64,000 nt of DNA from positions 62,001 through 126,000 of the forward strand of contig CAWHVW010000003.1 of assembly GCA_963832965.1 (NCBI GenBank), written 5' to 3'. Position numbers and translations under genes: made by a program. Source of the stretch: CAWACP01 sp963832965 (GTDB taxonomy: Bacteria; Acidobacteriota; Terriglobia; Bryobacterales; Bryobacteraceae). Every line of letters starts with the position of its first letter. Positions within the stretch are counted from its first letter, which is position 1. The notes below the pieces were generated by a model. That model made no database searches. It saw only the letters and a program-made list of their open reading frames with translations, and had not been told where the DNA came from. Positions 1-8,844 of the stretch are shown here, piece by piece.

Positions 1-289
1 TGCCCCGGCGGCGGAATTCGGGGAGAACATACAGATCACTCAGGATCCAGATCCGTTTCATCCAGACAGAAGAGAAGCTCGGGTACAGTTGGGTGAAACC
101 CAGGGCTCGCTGAAAGCTGCCGTTACCCTCGCTGGCGAAGAAAATGGCGGAATCGCGCCTCTCCAGGCGCTCCGCGAGGTACACCCGCGCGCCTTCCCGA
201 TTGGCAGGCTGCGCGTGGTGTTGCCGGTACTCGTCAAAGAGATCGACGATCAGCGACAGATGCCTGGTGTAAGCCTGCAGAATGTCCAC
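1..289 (-). CDS. GNAT family N-acetyltransferase (partial, runs off the window edge)
   Basis: The minus strand from a GTG at 289 reads as the first 96 residues of a GNAT acetyltransferase. A start helix with LIVDLFDEYRQHH is followed by AIFFASEGNGSFQRALGF, then the beta4 strand and acetyl-CoA loop WILSDLYVLPEFRRRG. The last part corresponds to the family's Q/RxxGxG/A region, and the chain is cut at the window edge. An in-frame TGA directly before the GTG fixes the start. It lies 54 bases downstream of the hybrid kinase on the same strand and could be cotranscribed. The family transfers acetyl from acetyl-CoA to amines; the substrate cannot be told from this fragment. Confidence 0.75.
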   Translation of the reverse strand, partial: MDILQAYTRHLSLIVDLFDEYRQHHAQPANREGARVYLAERLERRDSAIFFASEGNGSFQRALGFTQLYPSFSSVWMKRIWILSDLYVLPEFRRRG

Positions 290-334
290 TCATTCATTTT
301 CGCCTGTCCGGCGGTCAGGCTGACCTCGGAAAAT

Positions 335-364
335 TCCGCTCCGTCACCGTCGCGGTTCGGTAAC
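335..364 (+). repeat. Interspersed repeat family R2, copy 1
   Basis: Copy of a short element with the core CACCGTCGCGGTTCGGT, preceded by CCGCTCCGT. Related copies lie at 8861-8890, 35691-35720 and 39655-39680. Here it covers the 3' end of the hybrid kinase gene; read on the minus strand it supplies the last residues VTEPRR and the TGA stop. Confidence 0.7.
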
Positions 365-2848
365 TGTTTGGCTGGACAGGTAGGTATCGAGCATCTTCCG
401 GATCTCGCCCTCGCTGATGGGCTTGCTGACGTAGCCGTCCATACCCGATTTCAGGCAGCGTTCCCGGTCCTGGGGAAGCGCATAGGCGGTCATGGCGATG
501 ATGGGGGTGTGGCGCGTGGCGCCTTCGAGGCGGCGGATTTGCGCGGTGGCCTCGAAGCCGTCCATTTCCGGCATCTGGCAATCCATAAATATGATCTGGT
601 AGTCAGCGGTGGAACAACGCTCAACCGCTTCGCGGCCGTTCAGAGCCGTTTCCACCACGGCACCGGATTTTTCCAGCAGACGCCTGGCCAGTTTCTGATT
701 GACCGCGTTGTCTTCGACGAGGAGCACGCGGGGGGACGGACGGGGCGCGCGTTCTTCGGTCTCCGGAGGCGGGGCCACGGCCTCGGGCGGCTGGTTGAGC
801 GCGCCGAGAATCGCCCGGCGAAGCGTCGCCTGACTGACCGGCTTCAGCAGACGCTCAGAGATGCGCGCGCGATCGAACCGCTGGCGGTCGCCCGGAAATT
901 CGGCCGAGCTCAGCATGAGGATAGCGACCTCATCGCCATGGGGCATGAGCCGGATGCGCTCCGAGGTTTCGAGACCGTTCATCCCGGGCATGTGCGCATC
1001 CATCAGGATGAGACGGAAGGGAGTGCCCTTCTCCTCCTCAGCCTGCCAGGCTTCGGCCGCCGATTCGCCGGTGCCGGCGCTGGAGACATCCAGCTTCCAG
1101 CTCAGCAGCGTCTCTTCGAGGATTTGCCGGTTGGTGGGATTGTCGTCGACGACCAGCACGCGAGAGCCCCGGTATTGCAGCAGCTCCAGCCCTTCAGGGC
1201 CGGGCGCGATCTGGTGCGCGACGCCCAGGGGCATTTCGAAATAGAAGCGGCTGCCTTTGCCGAACTCGCTTTTCAACTCCAGGCGCCCTCCCATCAACTC
1301 CACCAGGCGGTGCGAGATGGTGAGGCCGAGGCCCGTTCCGCCGTACTTCCGCGAAGTGGCGGTCTCGGCCTGGCCGAAGGCTTCGAAAATGCTCGCGGAC
1401 TTGTCACGGGCGATGCCGATTCCGGTATCGCGAACCGAGAACAACAGGCGGCAGCCACCGGGGACGAGGGAAGTGAGAGTGACCTCCGTTTCCACTTCGC
1501 CTTTTTCGGTGAACTTGATGGCGTTTCCAATCAGGTTGATGAGAACCTGGCGCAGCCGGCCGCAATCGCCGACAACCATTTCGGGCACGTTGGGAGCGAT
1601 CCGGCAGAGCAACTCGAGGTTCTTTTTCGCGGCGCGCACCGACAAAGTGCGCACGATGTCGAAGATGGCTTCGCGCAGGTCGAAGGCCTCCGTCTCGATG
1701 GCCAGCTTGCGGGCCTCGATCCGCGAGAAATCGAGGATGTCGTTAATGACCCGGAGCAGGGCGTTGGCGGAACCGCGGACATCGATCAGGTATTCCTTTT
1801 GCTCGCGGGTGAGTTCGGTATCCAGCGCCAGCTCCGTCATCCCGATGATGCCGTTCATGGGCGTGCGGATTTCATGGCTCATGTTGGCGAGGAACTCGGA
1901 CTTGGCCCGATTCGCGTGGTCGGCTCGCCGGCGCGCCTTCCGCGCGAGCACGGTCTGCCATCCCAGCAGGGCCGAAATCACGCCGAGCGCCAGCACGGTC
2001 CACAGAAGCCAGCGCTGCCGCTCCTCGTCGTTCTGGAGCCGCATGAGGGACTTCAATTCCGAACCGGAGATGGACGACCAATGATCCAGCCGCTCACCGA
2101 GCCACCCGTCCCGCGCCAGATCCGAAATGCCGGCGCGGAGCGAATCGGCGGCGGCCGCGGAATCGGGGAGGGCGGCAATTCCACACTTGACCGTGGCGCC
2201 CGCCACAACGTTCATGGCGAAGTGGGCGGACTCGCAACCTCGGGGGCGGGCCAACAGCATTTCCGTCAGGTATCGCGTTTCGGCAAAAGCAGCATCGGCT
2301 CTCCCCGCGCAGACGGTCTCCAGCATGGCGGAATTGTCCTTTTCCACAACAAGCTGCGCCTGGGGGAAGAACCGCCGGGCAAGATCCTGGGCCCGCCGCG
2401 GAAGAGCGGCCACAGCCACCCGGCCAACCGGGGGTTTTGCGGGGACTGCCGCCTCTTTCGGCTGCAGCGACATGAGGGCGTAGTGGTTCAGCAACCACGG
2501 CTCGGTAAAATGCCAACGGGCCAGGCGCTCCGGGTTGGGCGCGAGAACCGGCCAGAGATCGACCTTCCCTTTGGCCAGCGCGTCGGGGTCGTGAGCGGCG
2601 ATCCATTGAAGCCGGATTCCGCGCCTGCGCGCGGCTTCGTTGAGGACGTCAACGGCGAATCCTTGCACGCCGCCCCGCGGGTCAACGATGTAATAGGGCG
2701 GCGCGTTGTCCGCACCGATTCGATACACGCGATCGGGCACGCGGTGCGAGTACCAGTTGACCAGGAAGATTCCACCGGCGATGAGAACAGCACTAGCGAC
2801 AACGCTGGATACACCTACACCTCTGTCGTTGTCAGGCCGAGGGCGCAT
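344..2848 (-). CDS. Hybrid sensor histidine kinase with periplasmic solute-binding sensor and two receiver domains
   Basis: An 834-residue membrane sensor. An N-terminal membrane anchor (about 12-31) is followed by a bacterial solute-binding protein family 3 type sensor (about 40-265, containing YRIGADNAPPYY). A second membrane helix lies at about 281-302. The HisKA domain has NMSHEIRTP with the phospho-acceptor His325. The HATPase domain has NLIGNAIKFT, DTGIGI and GGTGLGL. Receiver 1 (about 562-680) carries phospho-acceptor Asp617 and receiver 2 (about 706-825) Asp756. It probably binds a small polar ligand in the periplasm and relays phosphate to an unseen partner. No Hpt domain is visible. 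It is divergent from the next histidine kinase across a 108-base gap. The last six residues come from repeat R2, so the protein may once have ended differently. Confidence 0.92.
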   Translation of the reverse strand: MRPRPDNDRGVGVSSVVASAVLIAGGIFLVNWYSHRVPDRVYRIGADNAPPYYIVDPRGGVQGFAVDVLNEAARRRGIRLQWIAAHDPDALAKGKVDLWPVLAPNPERLARWHFTEPWLLNHYALMSLQPKEAAVPAKPPVGRVAVAALPRRAQDLARRFFPQAQLVVEKDNSAMLETVCAGRADAAFAETRYLTEMLLARPRGCESAHFAMNVVAGATVKCGIAALPDSAAAADSLRAGISDLARDGWLGERLDHWSSISGSELKSLMRLQNDEERQRWLLWTVLALGVISALLGWQTVLARKARRRADHANRAKSEFLANMSHEIRTPMNGIIGMTELALDTELTREQKEYLIDVRGSANALLRVINDILDFSRIEARKLAIETEAFDLREAIFDIVRTLSVRAAKKNLELLCRIAPNVPEMVVGDCGRLRQVLINLIGNAIKFTEKGEVETEVTLTSLVPGGCRLLFSVRDTGIGIARDKSASIFEAFGQAETATSRKYGGTGLGLTISHRLVELMGGRLELKSEFGKGSRFYFEMPLGVAHQIAPGPEGLELLQYRGSRVLVVDDNPTNRQILEETLLSWKLDVSSAGTGESAAEAWQAEEEKGTPFRLILMDAHMPGMNGLETSERIRLMPHGDEVAILMLSSAEFPGDRQRFDRARISERLLKPVSQATLRRAILGALNQPPEAVAPPPETEERAPRPSPRVLLVEDNAVNQKLARRLLEKSGAVVETALNGREAVERCSTADYQIIFMDCQMPEMDGFEATAQIRRLEGATRHTPIIAMTAYALPQDRERCLKSGMDGYVSKPISEGEIRKMLDTYLSSQTVTEPRR

Positions 2849-2956
2849 CTCATTGCTTTATCGACCAGATGGAGCAGGACCGTTAGAGCCCGCCCGAGCG
2901 TCGAGCGGAGAAATGGCTACGGCGGTGTGGAGGTACAATACTCGCAGAATCGGCCA

Positions 2957-4216
2957 ATGAGCGAGAACTCCTCTTCCCGCGGCAAGCTGGTGGGTCCGGG
3001 AACCGTGGCGCGCCTGTTCGGGGATTTGAGAGTAAGACCCAAGTTGATGATTTTACACAACTTGTTCTTTCTGATCTTGTCTTTGGCGGTGTATTTCGCC
3101 CTGATCCCGGCTTTCGAGGAGGAAGTACGCCAGGCGGAGGCCAGCGAGTTGAAGGCGGGCGTCAAGCCTCTGCCCTCGGAGGCGGTCTACCAGGAGCTGG
3201 TGCTGCACGCCAAAGTGTCGCTGTTCGCGGTGCTCGGGGTTGTCTATGTGGGCGCGGTGCTGCTGCTGGAACTGGCCATCATGCCGCTGTATGTGTACCG
3301 TCCGATCAGCGCCATGCTGCGGGCGGATGAAGCCAGCCAGCACGACGACCGGAGCCGCGAACTGATCGCCGAGCCGGTGATCCCCGGGGACGAAATCGGC
3401 CAGATCATGCGCTCGCGCAACGCCACGGTGGTAGAGCTGCGCCGACAGGAGGAACAACTGGAAAGCGCGCTGAAGCAGCTCACCGAAACGGCCGAAGCGC
3501 TACGGCTCAAGAACGAGCAACTGGAAGCGCAGGACCGGCTGGTGAGCCTGGGCATCCTGAGCGCCAGCGTCGCGCACGAGCTGAATACGCCGCTGGCGGT
3601 GCTGCAGGGGTCGGTGGAGAAGCTGCTGGAAATCACCAGCGATGAGCACACACGCGACCGTCTGGCGCGCATGCTGCGGGTTACCCAGCGGCTGCGCACC
3701 ATCAGCGTGAGTTTGGTAGGCTTTTCGCGCGTGCGCAAGCAAAGCAGCGAGCCGGTATTGGTTCGCCCGCTGGTGGAGGAGGCGTGGAATCTGGTGGGCA
3801 TAGACGACAAGGCAGCGTCCACGCAGTTCACCCTGGCGGTGAACGACACTTGCGCCGTCCTCGGAAACGCCGACCGGCTGGTGCAGGTTTTCGTGAACCT
3901 GCTGCGGAATGCACTGAACGCGGTTCCGGAGGAGGGAGGGAAGATCGCGGTGCGGTCGCGGACGGACCGGAACCGGGTGGCGGTGACGGTGGAAGACAAC
4001 GGTCCGGGCATTCCTCCGGAGGTATTGCCGGACATTTTCGAGGCGTTTGTATCCACCCGGCTGGACGCCCGCGGCACGGGGCTGGGACTCACGGTGGCCC
4101 AGGGGATTGTGCACCAGCACGGCGGCACCATTACGGCGTCCAACCGGACGGCCGGGGGCGCGTGTCTGGAAGTTTGGCTGCCAGCGCGTGCGGCGGAGCC
4201 GCGATCTGTGCAATAA
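2957..4216 (+). CDS. Membrane sensor histidine kinase
   Basis: A 419-residue kinase. Two membrane helices (about 33-51 and 87-110) flank a short periplasmic loop, followed by a HAMP-like linker and a coiled coil (about 155-195). HisKA has VAHELNTPLAVL with His207. HATPase motifs are VNLLRNALNAVP, VEDNGPGIPPEV and RGTGLGLTVAQG. The reading frame is open for a further 2.9 kb upstream, but that part is antisense to the hybrid kinase. The ATG at 2957 is chosen because it begins the family-like sequence and follows the divergent promoter gap. The receiver-XRE regulator starts 20 bases downstream, so the two probably form a two-component pair. The ligand is unknown; the sensor loop is too short for a recognisable binding domain. 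Confidence 0.9.
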   Translation: MSENSSSRGKLVGPGTVARLFGDLRVRPKLMILHNLFFLILSLAVYFALIPAFEEEVRQAEASELKAGVKPLPSEAVYQELVLHAKVSLFAVLGVVYVGAVLLLELAIMPLYVYRPISAMLRADEASQHDDRSRELIAEPVIPGDEIGQIMRSRNATVVELRRQEEQLESALKQLTETAEALRLKNEQLEAQDRLVSLGILSASVAHELNTPLAVLQGSVEKLLEITSDEHTRDRLARMLRVTQRLRTISVSLVGFSRVRKQSSEPVLVRPLVEEAWNLVGIDDKAASTQFTLAVNDTCAVLGNADRLVQVFVNLLRNALNAVPEEGGKIAVRSRTDRNRVAVTVEDNGPGIPPEVLPDIFEAFVSTRLDARGTGLGLTVAQGIVHQHGGTITASNRTAGGACLEVWLPARAAEPRSVQ

Positions 4217-4236
4217 TCGCTGCCTGACGCCGCGCC

Positions 4237-4863
4237 ATGACTGACGTACCCACAAATACCGCTCTGGTGGACATTGCGGTTCTGGACGACGATCCGGACT
4301 TCCGCACGTATCTGGAAGACACGCTCAAAGACGAAGGGCAGTACAACGTGCGGACGTTCGCGCGACCGGAGGAGTTCTTCACCGACCTGGAGCAGCGGGT
4401 GCCGGACATTCTGCTGCTGGATATGAAGATGGGCGAGTTCCCGGGCGAAAAAGTGCTGGAGCAGGTGCTGGCGTCGTACCCGGCGCTGTGCGTGATCGTG
4501 GCCACCGGGTATCCGTCTCTCGAGGACATGCGGGCCACGTTCAAGCTGCGGGTGTTCGATTATCTGTCGAAGCCGTTCTCGCTGGCACAACTCCGGCTCG
4601 CGCTGAGCAACGCCACGGAGCAGTTCGGCCTGGGCCGCACCATGCCGGACCGGCTGCGCGAACGCCTGGGGCACCGCATCAAGCTGCTGCGGGTGGAACG
4701 CGACTGGTCTTTGAAAGATCTGGCGGCGATTACGCGGCTGAGCGTGTCGCAGATCAGCTCCATTGAGCGCGGCGCGAATATGCCCAGCGTGGAGAGCCTG
4801 CTGGCGATTTGCAAGGCTTTCGACAAGAAGCCTTCGGAAGTGCTGGCCTCCATTGATTTCTGA
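4237..4863 (+). CDS. Response regulator with receiver and XRE-type helix-turn-helix domains
   Basis: A 208-residue protein. The receiver (about 12-125) has acidic pocket residues in VLDDDPDF, phospho-acceptor Asp62 in LLLDMKMG, the Thr of VATGYP and the Lys of LSKPFS. The output domain (about 145-205) is a Cro/C1 (XRE) helix-turn-helix containing LAAITRLSVSQISSIERGANMPS-type sequence, in the position where OmpR or NarL outputs usually sit. The gene follows the histidine kinase at 2957 with a 20-base gap, consistent with a cognate pair. Inferred role: transcription factor switched by phosphorylation. The target is unknown. Confidence 0.9.
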   Translation: MTDVPTNTALVDIAVLDDDPDFRTYLEDTLKDEGQYNVRTFARPEEFFTDLEQRVPDILLLDMKMGEFPGEKVLEQVLASYPALCVIVATGYPSLEDMRATFKLRVFDYLSKPFSLAQLRLALSNATEQFGLGRTMPDRLRERLGHRIKLLRVERDWSLKDLAAITRLSVSQISSIERGANMPSVESLLAICKAFDKKPSEVLASIDF

Positions 4864-4865
4864 GC

Positions 4866-4893
4866 CGCCGCGGCAGCGCATGGCGCTGCCCCA
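4866..4893. repeat. Palindromic interspersed repeat R1, GCGC-stem variant
   Basis: Hairpin GGCAGCGC-ATG-GCGCTGCC followed by CCAC, directly after the stop codon of the receiver-XRE gene. It shares the tail CTGCCCCAC with the R1 copies elsewhere. The central pair of each stem arm is swapped relative to the common GGCAGGGC form, and pairing is kept. Confidence 0.75.
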
Positions 4894-4910
4894 CAGCGCG
4901 AGAAATCGCT

Positions 4911-4916
4911 TACAAT
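4911..4916 (+). promoter_or_regulatory. Probable -10 element of the Fic-fold gene (leaderless spacing)
   Basis: TACAAT ends 9 bases before the GTG at 4926. A start site 6-9 bases after the hexamer would leave almost no 5' leader. No clear -35 box is visible. Confidence 0.4.
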
Positions 4917-4925
4917 CGCCGTAGA

Positions 4926-5855
4926 GTGGCGAACGAAGCTGCCGAACCCATCTACGGCCGGCTGCACGATCTGGTTTTCGATCTGGCGCGGGAGGCGAGC
5001 GCGCTGAACGCCTCGCCGCCGCCGAAACTGGCCGAGGCCCTGGCGGATGTGATCCGGGGGGCGAATGCGCGCCACTCCGGCTTGATTGAGGGCGACACGG
5101 TGGAAGTCTCCACTCATGCGGCCCTTGAGAAGCGGATTGATACGGGCGCGGACGGGCACCCGGCTTCGGCTGCTTTCCTTTGCCGCCTCTATCGCGAACT
5201 GTACGGATTCGACGGCCTGGTGGCGGATCTGACCCGTTTTGAAAGCGTCTATACCGCAGTGCCGGGGCGGTTTCGCCAGGTGCTGGCGGTGCCCGCTTCC
5301 TATCACCGTCTCTTGCAGATCCAGCCGTTCGCCCACGGGAACGGGCCGGTGGCACGGCTGATGGCCCATGCCGCGCTGGTCCGGTTGGAGATCGGCGGTT
5401 TGTGGGCTCTTTCTCGCGCGCTGGGGCGGGAACTGCCGCGTTACCGGGAGCTGGCGGCAGCGCCCTGCGAGTCGGACGAGACCGGCGTCTTCGGGAACCA
5501 GGCGCTGATGGAATTCTGCCGCTTCTTCCTGGCAATTTCGCTTGACGAGGTGCGGTGGGTGCGTGGCTTGTTCGATCCGGCGGCGCTGCTACCACGCATT
5601 GAGATTTACTACAGGGAAGAACTGGAGGCGGGACGGCTTCCGGAAGGCTGCTATCCGGTGCTCCGGGAGGTGATGCTGCGAGGCGAGCTGCCGCGCGCGG
5701 AAGTAGAGAGCATCGTCCCGTTCCGGGAGCGCAAAGCGAGGCAGATCAGCAGCCGGTTGCGCGAGCGAGGTCTGCTGGTTTCCGCCGGCGTGCGCGCGGC
5801 TTGGCGGCCGGGATTTCCGGAGGATGTGGTGGCGCGATGGTTTCCGGGGCTGTGA
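4926..5855 (+). CDS. Fic-domain protein with a degenerate catalytic motif
   Basis: A 309-residue protein from a GTG start. The fold is Fic-like: an N-terminal helix, then HSGLIEGD at about 50-57, matching the (S/T)xxxE(G/N) inhibitory helix motif (Ser51, Glu55, Gly56). The active loop is QPFAHGNGPVAR (133-144). The family consensus is HPFx(D/E)GNGRxxR. Here the catalytic His is Gln133, the metal-binding acid is His137 and the first Arg is Pro141, while GNG and Arg144 remain. A C-terminal winged-helix-like region (about 240-300) has FRERKARQISSRLRERGLLVS-type sequence. AMP transfer is therefore unlikely by the usual mechanism. It may be a DNA-binding or regulatory remnant, or use different chemistry. 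Confidence 0.8.
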   Translation: MANEAAEPIYGRLHDLVFDLAREASALNASPPPKLAEALADVIRGANARHSGLIEGDTVEVSTHAALEKRIDTGADGHPASAAFLCRLYRELYGFDGLVADLTRFESVYTAVPGRFRQVLAVPASYHRLLQIQPFAHGNGPVARLMAHAALVRLEIGGLWALSRALGRELPRYRELAAAPCESDETGVFGNQALMEFCRFFLAISLDEVRWVRGLFDPAALLPRIEIYYREELEAGRLPEGCYPVLREVMLRGELPRAEVESIVPFRERKARQISSRLRERGLLVSAGVRAAWRPGFPEDVVARWFPGL

Positions 5856-5872
5856 TGGATGGGCCGCCGTTC

Positions 5873-5878
5873 TAAAAT
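5873..5878 (+). promoter_or_regulatory. Probable -10 element of the first M16 pair
   Basis: TAAAAT ends 8 bases before the ATG at 5887, placing the expected transcription start at or next to the start codon. No -35 box is obvious. Confidence 0.4.
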
Positions 5879-5886
5879 CAAAGTCA

Positions 5887-7398
5887 ATGCTTCTCTTGCG
5901 GCTTCTCCTTATCGCTCTGCTGGCCACGGCGGCCGCGAGCGCGCAATCCCTGACCGATTTCGAAAAGCGGGTTACCGAATTCTCGCTGGCGAATGGCCTG
6001 CATTTCATCATTCTGGAGCGGCACGACGCGCCGGTGGTTTCGTTTCACTCCTACGTGAACGCGGGCTCGGTGAACGACCCCAGCGGCGAGACGGGCATCG
6101 CGCACATGTTCGAGCACATGGCGTTCAAGGGCACGCCGCAGATCGGCACCAGCGATTACCCGGCCGAAAAGCTGGCGCTCGACGAGGTGGAGCGCATTTA
6201 CGACCAGTACGACGAAGAGCGCGCCCGGGGACGCAAGACGGATCCGGCCAAACTCCAGTCCCTCGACGCCGAACTGAAGGCGGCCATGGAGAAGGCCAAC
6301 TCCTACGTCATTTCCAACCAGTACCCGGAGATTATCGACGAAAACGGCGGCGTGGGCATGAACGCGGAAACCGGCGTCGATTCCACTCAATTTTTCTACA
6401 GCTTCCCCTCCAACCGCGTCGAACTCTGGTTCCTGCTGGAAGCCGAGCGCTTCGCGGAGCCGGTTTTCCGCCAATTCTATAAAGAGCGCGACGTGGTACG
6501 CGAAGAGCGCCGCATGCGCACCGAATCCGATCCGCAAGGGCTGCTGGTGGAAGCCCTGCAGGCCACGGCGTTTGAAGCGCACCCGTACCACGTGGGCTCG
6601 GTGGGGTGGGCCAGCGATATCGAGAACTTCCGCGAGCGGGAAGCGGTGAAATTTTTCCACGAATACTACGTGCCGGGCAATATCACCATCGCCATCTGTG
6701 GGGACGTCGACCCGAAGCAGGCGCGCCAGTTCGCCGAGAAATACTTCGGGCGCATCCCCGCGGGGCCTTTGCCGCTGGGCGTGCGCACGGTGGAGCCCCC
6801 GCAGACCGGCCCAAAGACGGTGGTGGTGGAATCGGCCTCGCAGCCAATCGCGCTCATGGCCTATAAGCGGCCGGACGAGAACGACAAGGATGACCCGGTG
6901 TTCGACGTCATCTCGGACATCCTCTCCGGGGGACGAACCTCCATGCTCTATACGGACATGGTCCGCGACAAGCAGCTTTCGCTGGCCGCCCAGACCGCAG
7001 CCACCTACCCTGGTGGAAAATACCCCAACCTGTTCCTGTTTTTCCTGGTTCCCAACATGGGTCACACGGTGGAGGACAACGAGAAGGAGTGCTACGCGGT
7101 GATCGACCGGCTGAAAAACGAGAAAGTGGACGACGAAACGCTGAAGCGGGTGAAGACGATCATCCGGGCCGGTTTGATCCGCCAACTGGACAGCAATGAA
7201 GGACTGGCCACGCAGCTCCCGTTCTACTACGTGAATTACGGCGATTGGCGGAAGATGTTTACGGGCATTGACGACATTGACCGGGTGACCGCCGACGACG
7301 TGCAGCGGGTGGCGCGGAAGTACTTTGTAGCGGAGGGGCGCACCATCGCGTACATTACCCCGCCCGCCGCCGAGAGCGCCAAAGGGGACGCGAAGTGA
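5887..7398 (+). CDS. Exported M16 family zinc metallopeptidase (catalytic subunit)
   Basis: A 503-residue protein with a signal peptide (about 1-20, ending ASAQ). The inverted zinc motif HxxEH is present as HMFEH (His73, Glu76, His77). ELWFLLEAERF further on is where the third ligand is expected. A charged insertion of about 60 residues (EVERIYDQYDEERARGRK and following) lies between them. The C-terminal half has the second M16 fold with DILSGGRTSMLY. The ATG at 5887 gives a clean signal peptide; a longer frame from 5824 would overlap the Fic gene. It overlaps the next M16 gene by 4 bases (GTGA), typical of a heterodimeric M16B pair in the periplasm. The substrate is unknown. Confidence 0.92.
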   Translation: MLLLRLLLIALLATAAASAQSLTDFEKRVTEFSLANGLHFIILERHDAPVVSFHSYVNAGSVNDPSGETGIAHMFEHMAFKGTPQIGTSDYPAEKLALDEVERIYDQYDEERARGRKTDPAKLQSLDAELKAAMEKANSYVISNQYPEIIDENGGVGMNAETGVDSTQFFYSFPSNRVELWFLLEAERFAEPVFRQFYKERDVVREERRMRTESDPQGLLVEALQATAFEAHPYHVGSVGWASDIENFREREAVKFFHEYYVPGNITIAICGDVDPKQARQFAEKYFGRIPAGPLPLGVRTVEPPQTGPKTVVVESASQPIALMAYKRPDENDKDDPVFDVISDILSGGRTSMLYTDMVRDKQLSLAAQTAATYPGGKYPNLFLFFLVPNMGHTVEDNEKECYAVIDRLKNEKVDDETLKRVKTIIRAGLIRQLDSNEGLATQLPFYYVNYGDWRKMFTGIDDIDRVTADDVQRVARKYFVAEGRTIAYITPPAAESAKGDAK

Positions 7399-8840
7399 AG
7401 CGCGTTCTTGTTTTCGCGGCGATGCTGGCACCGGGGATGTTCGCCCAACCGGCGGCGCCGAACGCGCCCATCCCGTTTCCCAACTGGCAGGATCTGAAGT
7501 TCCCGACGCTGCGCTCCCCCAACATCCCCAAACCGGTGGAGTTCACGCTGCCTGACGGCATGCGTGTATTCCTGCTGGAAGATCACGAACTCCCGCTGAT
7601 CAGCGGCACGGCGCTGGTGCGCACCGGGAACCTGTTCGACCCGCCGGGCAAGGTGGGGCTGGCCGACATCACCGGCGCGGTGATCCGCTCGGGCGGCACG
7701 AAGAAACTAACCGGCGATGAGATCGACACACAACTCGAAAACGTTGCCGCGTCGGTGGAGAGCACGATCGAAGAAACCAGCGGCAGCGTATCGTTCTCCT
7801 GCCTGAAGGAAAACGCGGACCTGACCCTGGGCCTGTTCCACGATATCCTGACGGCGCCGGAGTTCCGCGAAGACAAGATCGAACTGATTCGCACGCAATA
7901 CCGCAGCTCCATCGCGCGGCGCAACGACGACCCGGGCGGCATCTCCAGCCGCGAGTTCGCCAACATCGTCTACGGACGAGACACGCCCTATGGGTGGATG
8001 CCCGAGTACGCCACCATTGACGCGATCCACCGCGACGATGTGGTCGCTTTCTACAAGCGCTACTATTTTCCGGCCAACGTGATGCTGGCGGTGATCGGCG
8101 ATTTCGATGCCGCGGAAATGCGCGCCCGCCTGACCAGCGTTTTCGCGGACTGGACCTACACGCAGCCGACGGTGCCCAAATTTCCCGAGGTGCGCAAGAA
8201 CGACGCAGCGGGGGTGTATCTGGCCACCAAAACCGACGTGAACCAGACCTTTTTCGATGTCGGGCATTTGGGCGGGATACTTAGCGACAAGGACTTCGCG
8301 GCCCTCGACGTGGCCTCCGACATTCTGGGCGGCGGCTTCTCCAGCCGGCTGGTGCAGCGCATCCGCACCAAACTGGGCTACGCCTACGGCATCAGCGGCG
8401 GATGGGGCGCGCAATACGACCATCAGGGGCTGTTCGAGATCGAGGGCAGCACGCAATCGAAGTACACGGTACAAACTTTGCAAGCCGTTCGCGAGGAAAT
8501 CGAAAAGATGCGCACAAGCGAAGTGTCCGACGAGGAGCTGCGCATTGCCCGCGACAAGGTTGAGAACAGCTTCGTGTTCTCTTTCGACGAACCTTCGAAG
8601 ACGCTGGACCGGGTGGTCCGTTACGACTATTTCGGTTATCCGGCGGACTTCATTTTCCAGTTTCAGAAGGCGGTGCATGCGGTGACCAAAGCGGACATCC
8701 TGCGGGTTTGCCGGGAATACTGGGATCCTAAGCGGCTGACTATCGTCGCGGTGGGCAATCCGGCCAATTTTGGCCACTCGCTGGACGAGCTGGGCGAGCC
8801 CGTGCGGCCCATCGACTTGACCATTCCGCCGGCGAAGTAA
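7395..8840 (+). CDS. Exported M16 family protein, non-catalytic partner
   Basis: A 481-residue protein with a signal peptide (MKRVLVFAAMLAPGMFAQ). It has the M16 architecture (VEFTLPDGMRVFLLEDHELP, then FPANVMLAVIGDFD and DILGGGFSSRLVQ). At the HxxEH position it reads GLADITGAVIRSGG, so the zinc ligands and catalytic Glu are missing. The GTG start overlaps the stop of the catalytic subunit by 4 bases, implying translational coupling. In characterised M16B pairs one subunit holds zinc and the other a glycine-rich loop that helps substrate binding; this one fits the second role. Confidence 0.88.
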   Translation: MKRVLVFAAMLAPGMFAQPAAPNAPIPFPNWQDLKFPTLRSPNIPKPVEFTLPDGMRVFLLEDHELPLISGTALVRTGNLFDPPGKVGLADITGAVIRSGGTKKLTGDEIDTQLENVAASVESTIEETSGSVSFSCLKENADLTLGLFHDILTAPEFREDKIELIRTQYRSSIARRNDDPGGISSREFANIVYGRDTPYGWMPEYATIDAIHRDDVVAFYKRYYFPANVMLAVIGDFDAAEMRARLTSVFADWTYTQPTVPKFPEVRKNDAAGVYLATKTDVNQTFFDVGHLGGILSDKDFAALDVASDILGGGFSSRLVQRIRTKLGYAYGISGGWGAQYDHQGLFEIEGSTQSKYTVQTLQAVREEIEKMRTSEVSDEELRIARDKVENSFVFSFDEPSKTLDRVVRYDYFGYPADFIFQFQKAVHAVTKADILRVCREYWDPKRLTIVAVGNPANFGHSLDELGEPVRPIDLTIPPAK

Positions 8841-8844
8841 CTAC

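Noticed and set aside
89..2956. Long open frame on the plus strand before the histidine kinase
   Set aside because: It is antisense to the hybrid kinase, has no recognisable domain, and arises from the high GC content; only the part from 2957 is a gene.
3244..5595. 783-codon open frame on the minus strand
   Set aside because: It opposes three well-supported genes and its translation is low-complexity Arg/Ser/Pro.
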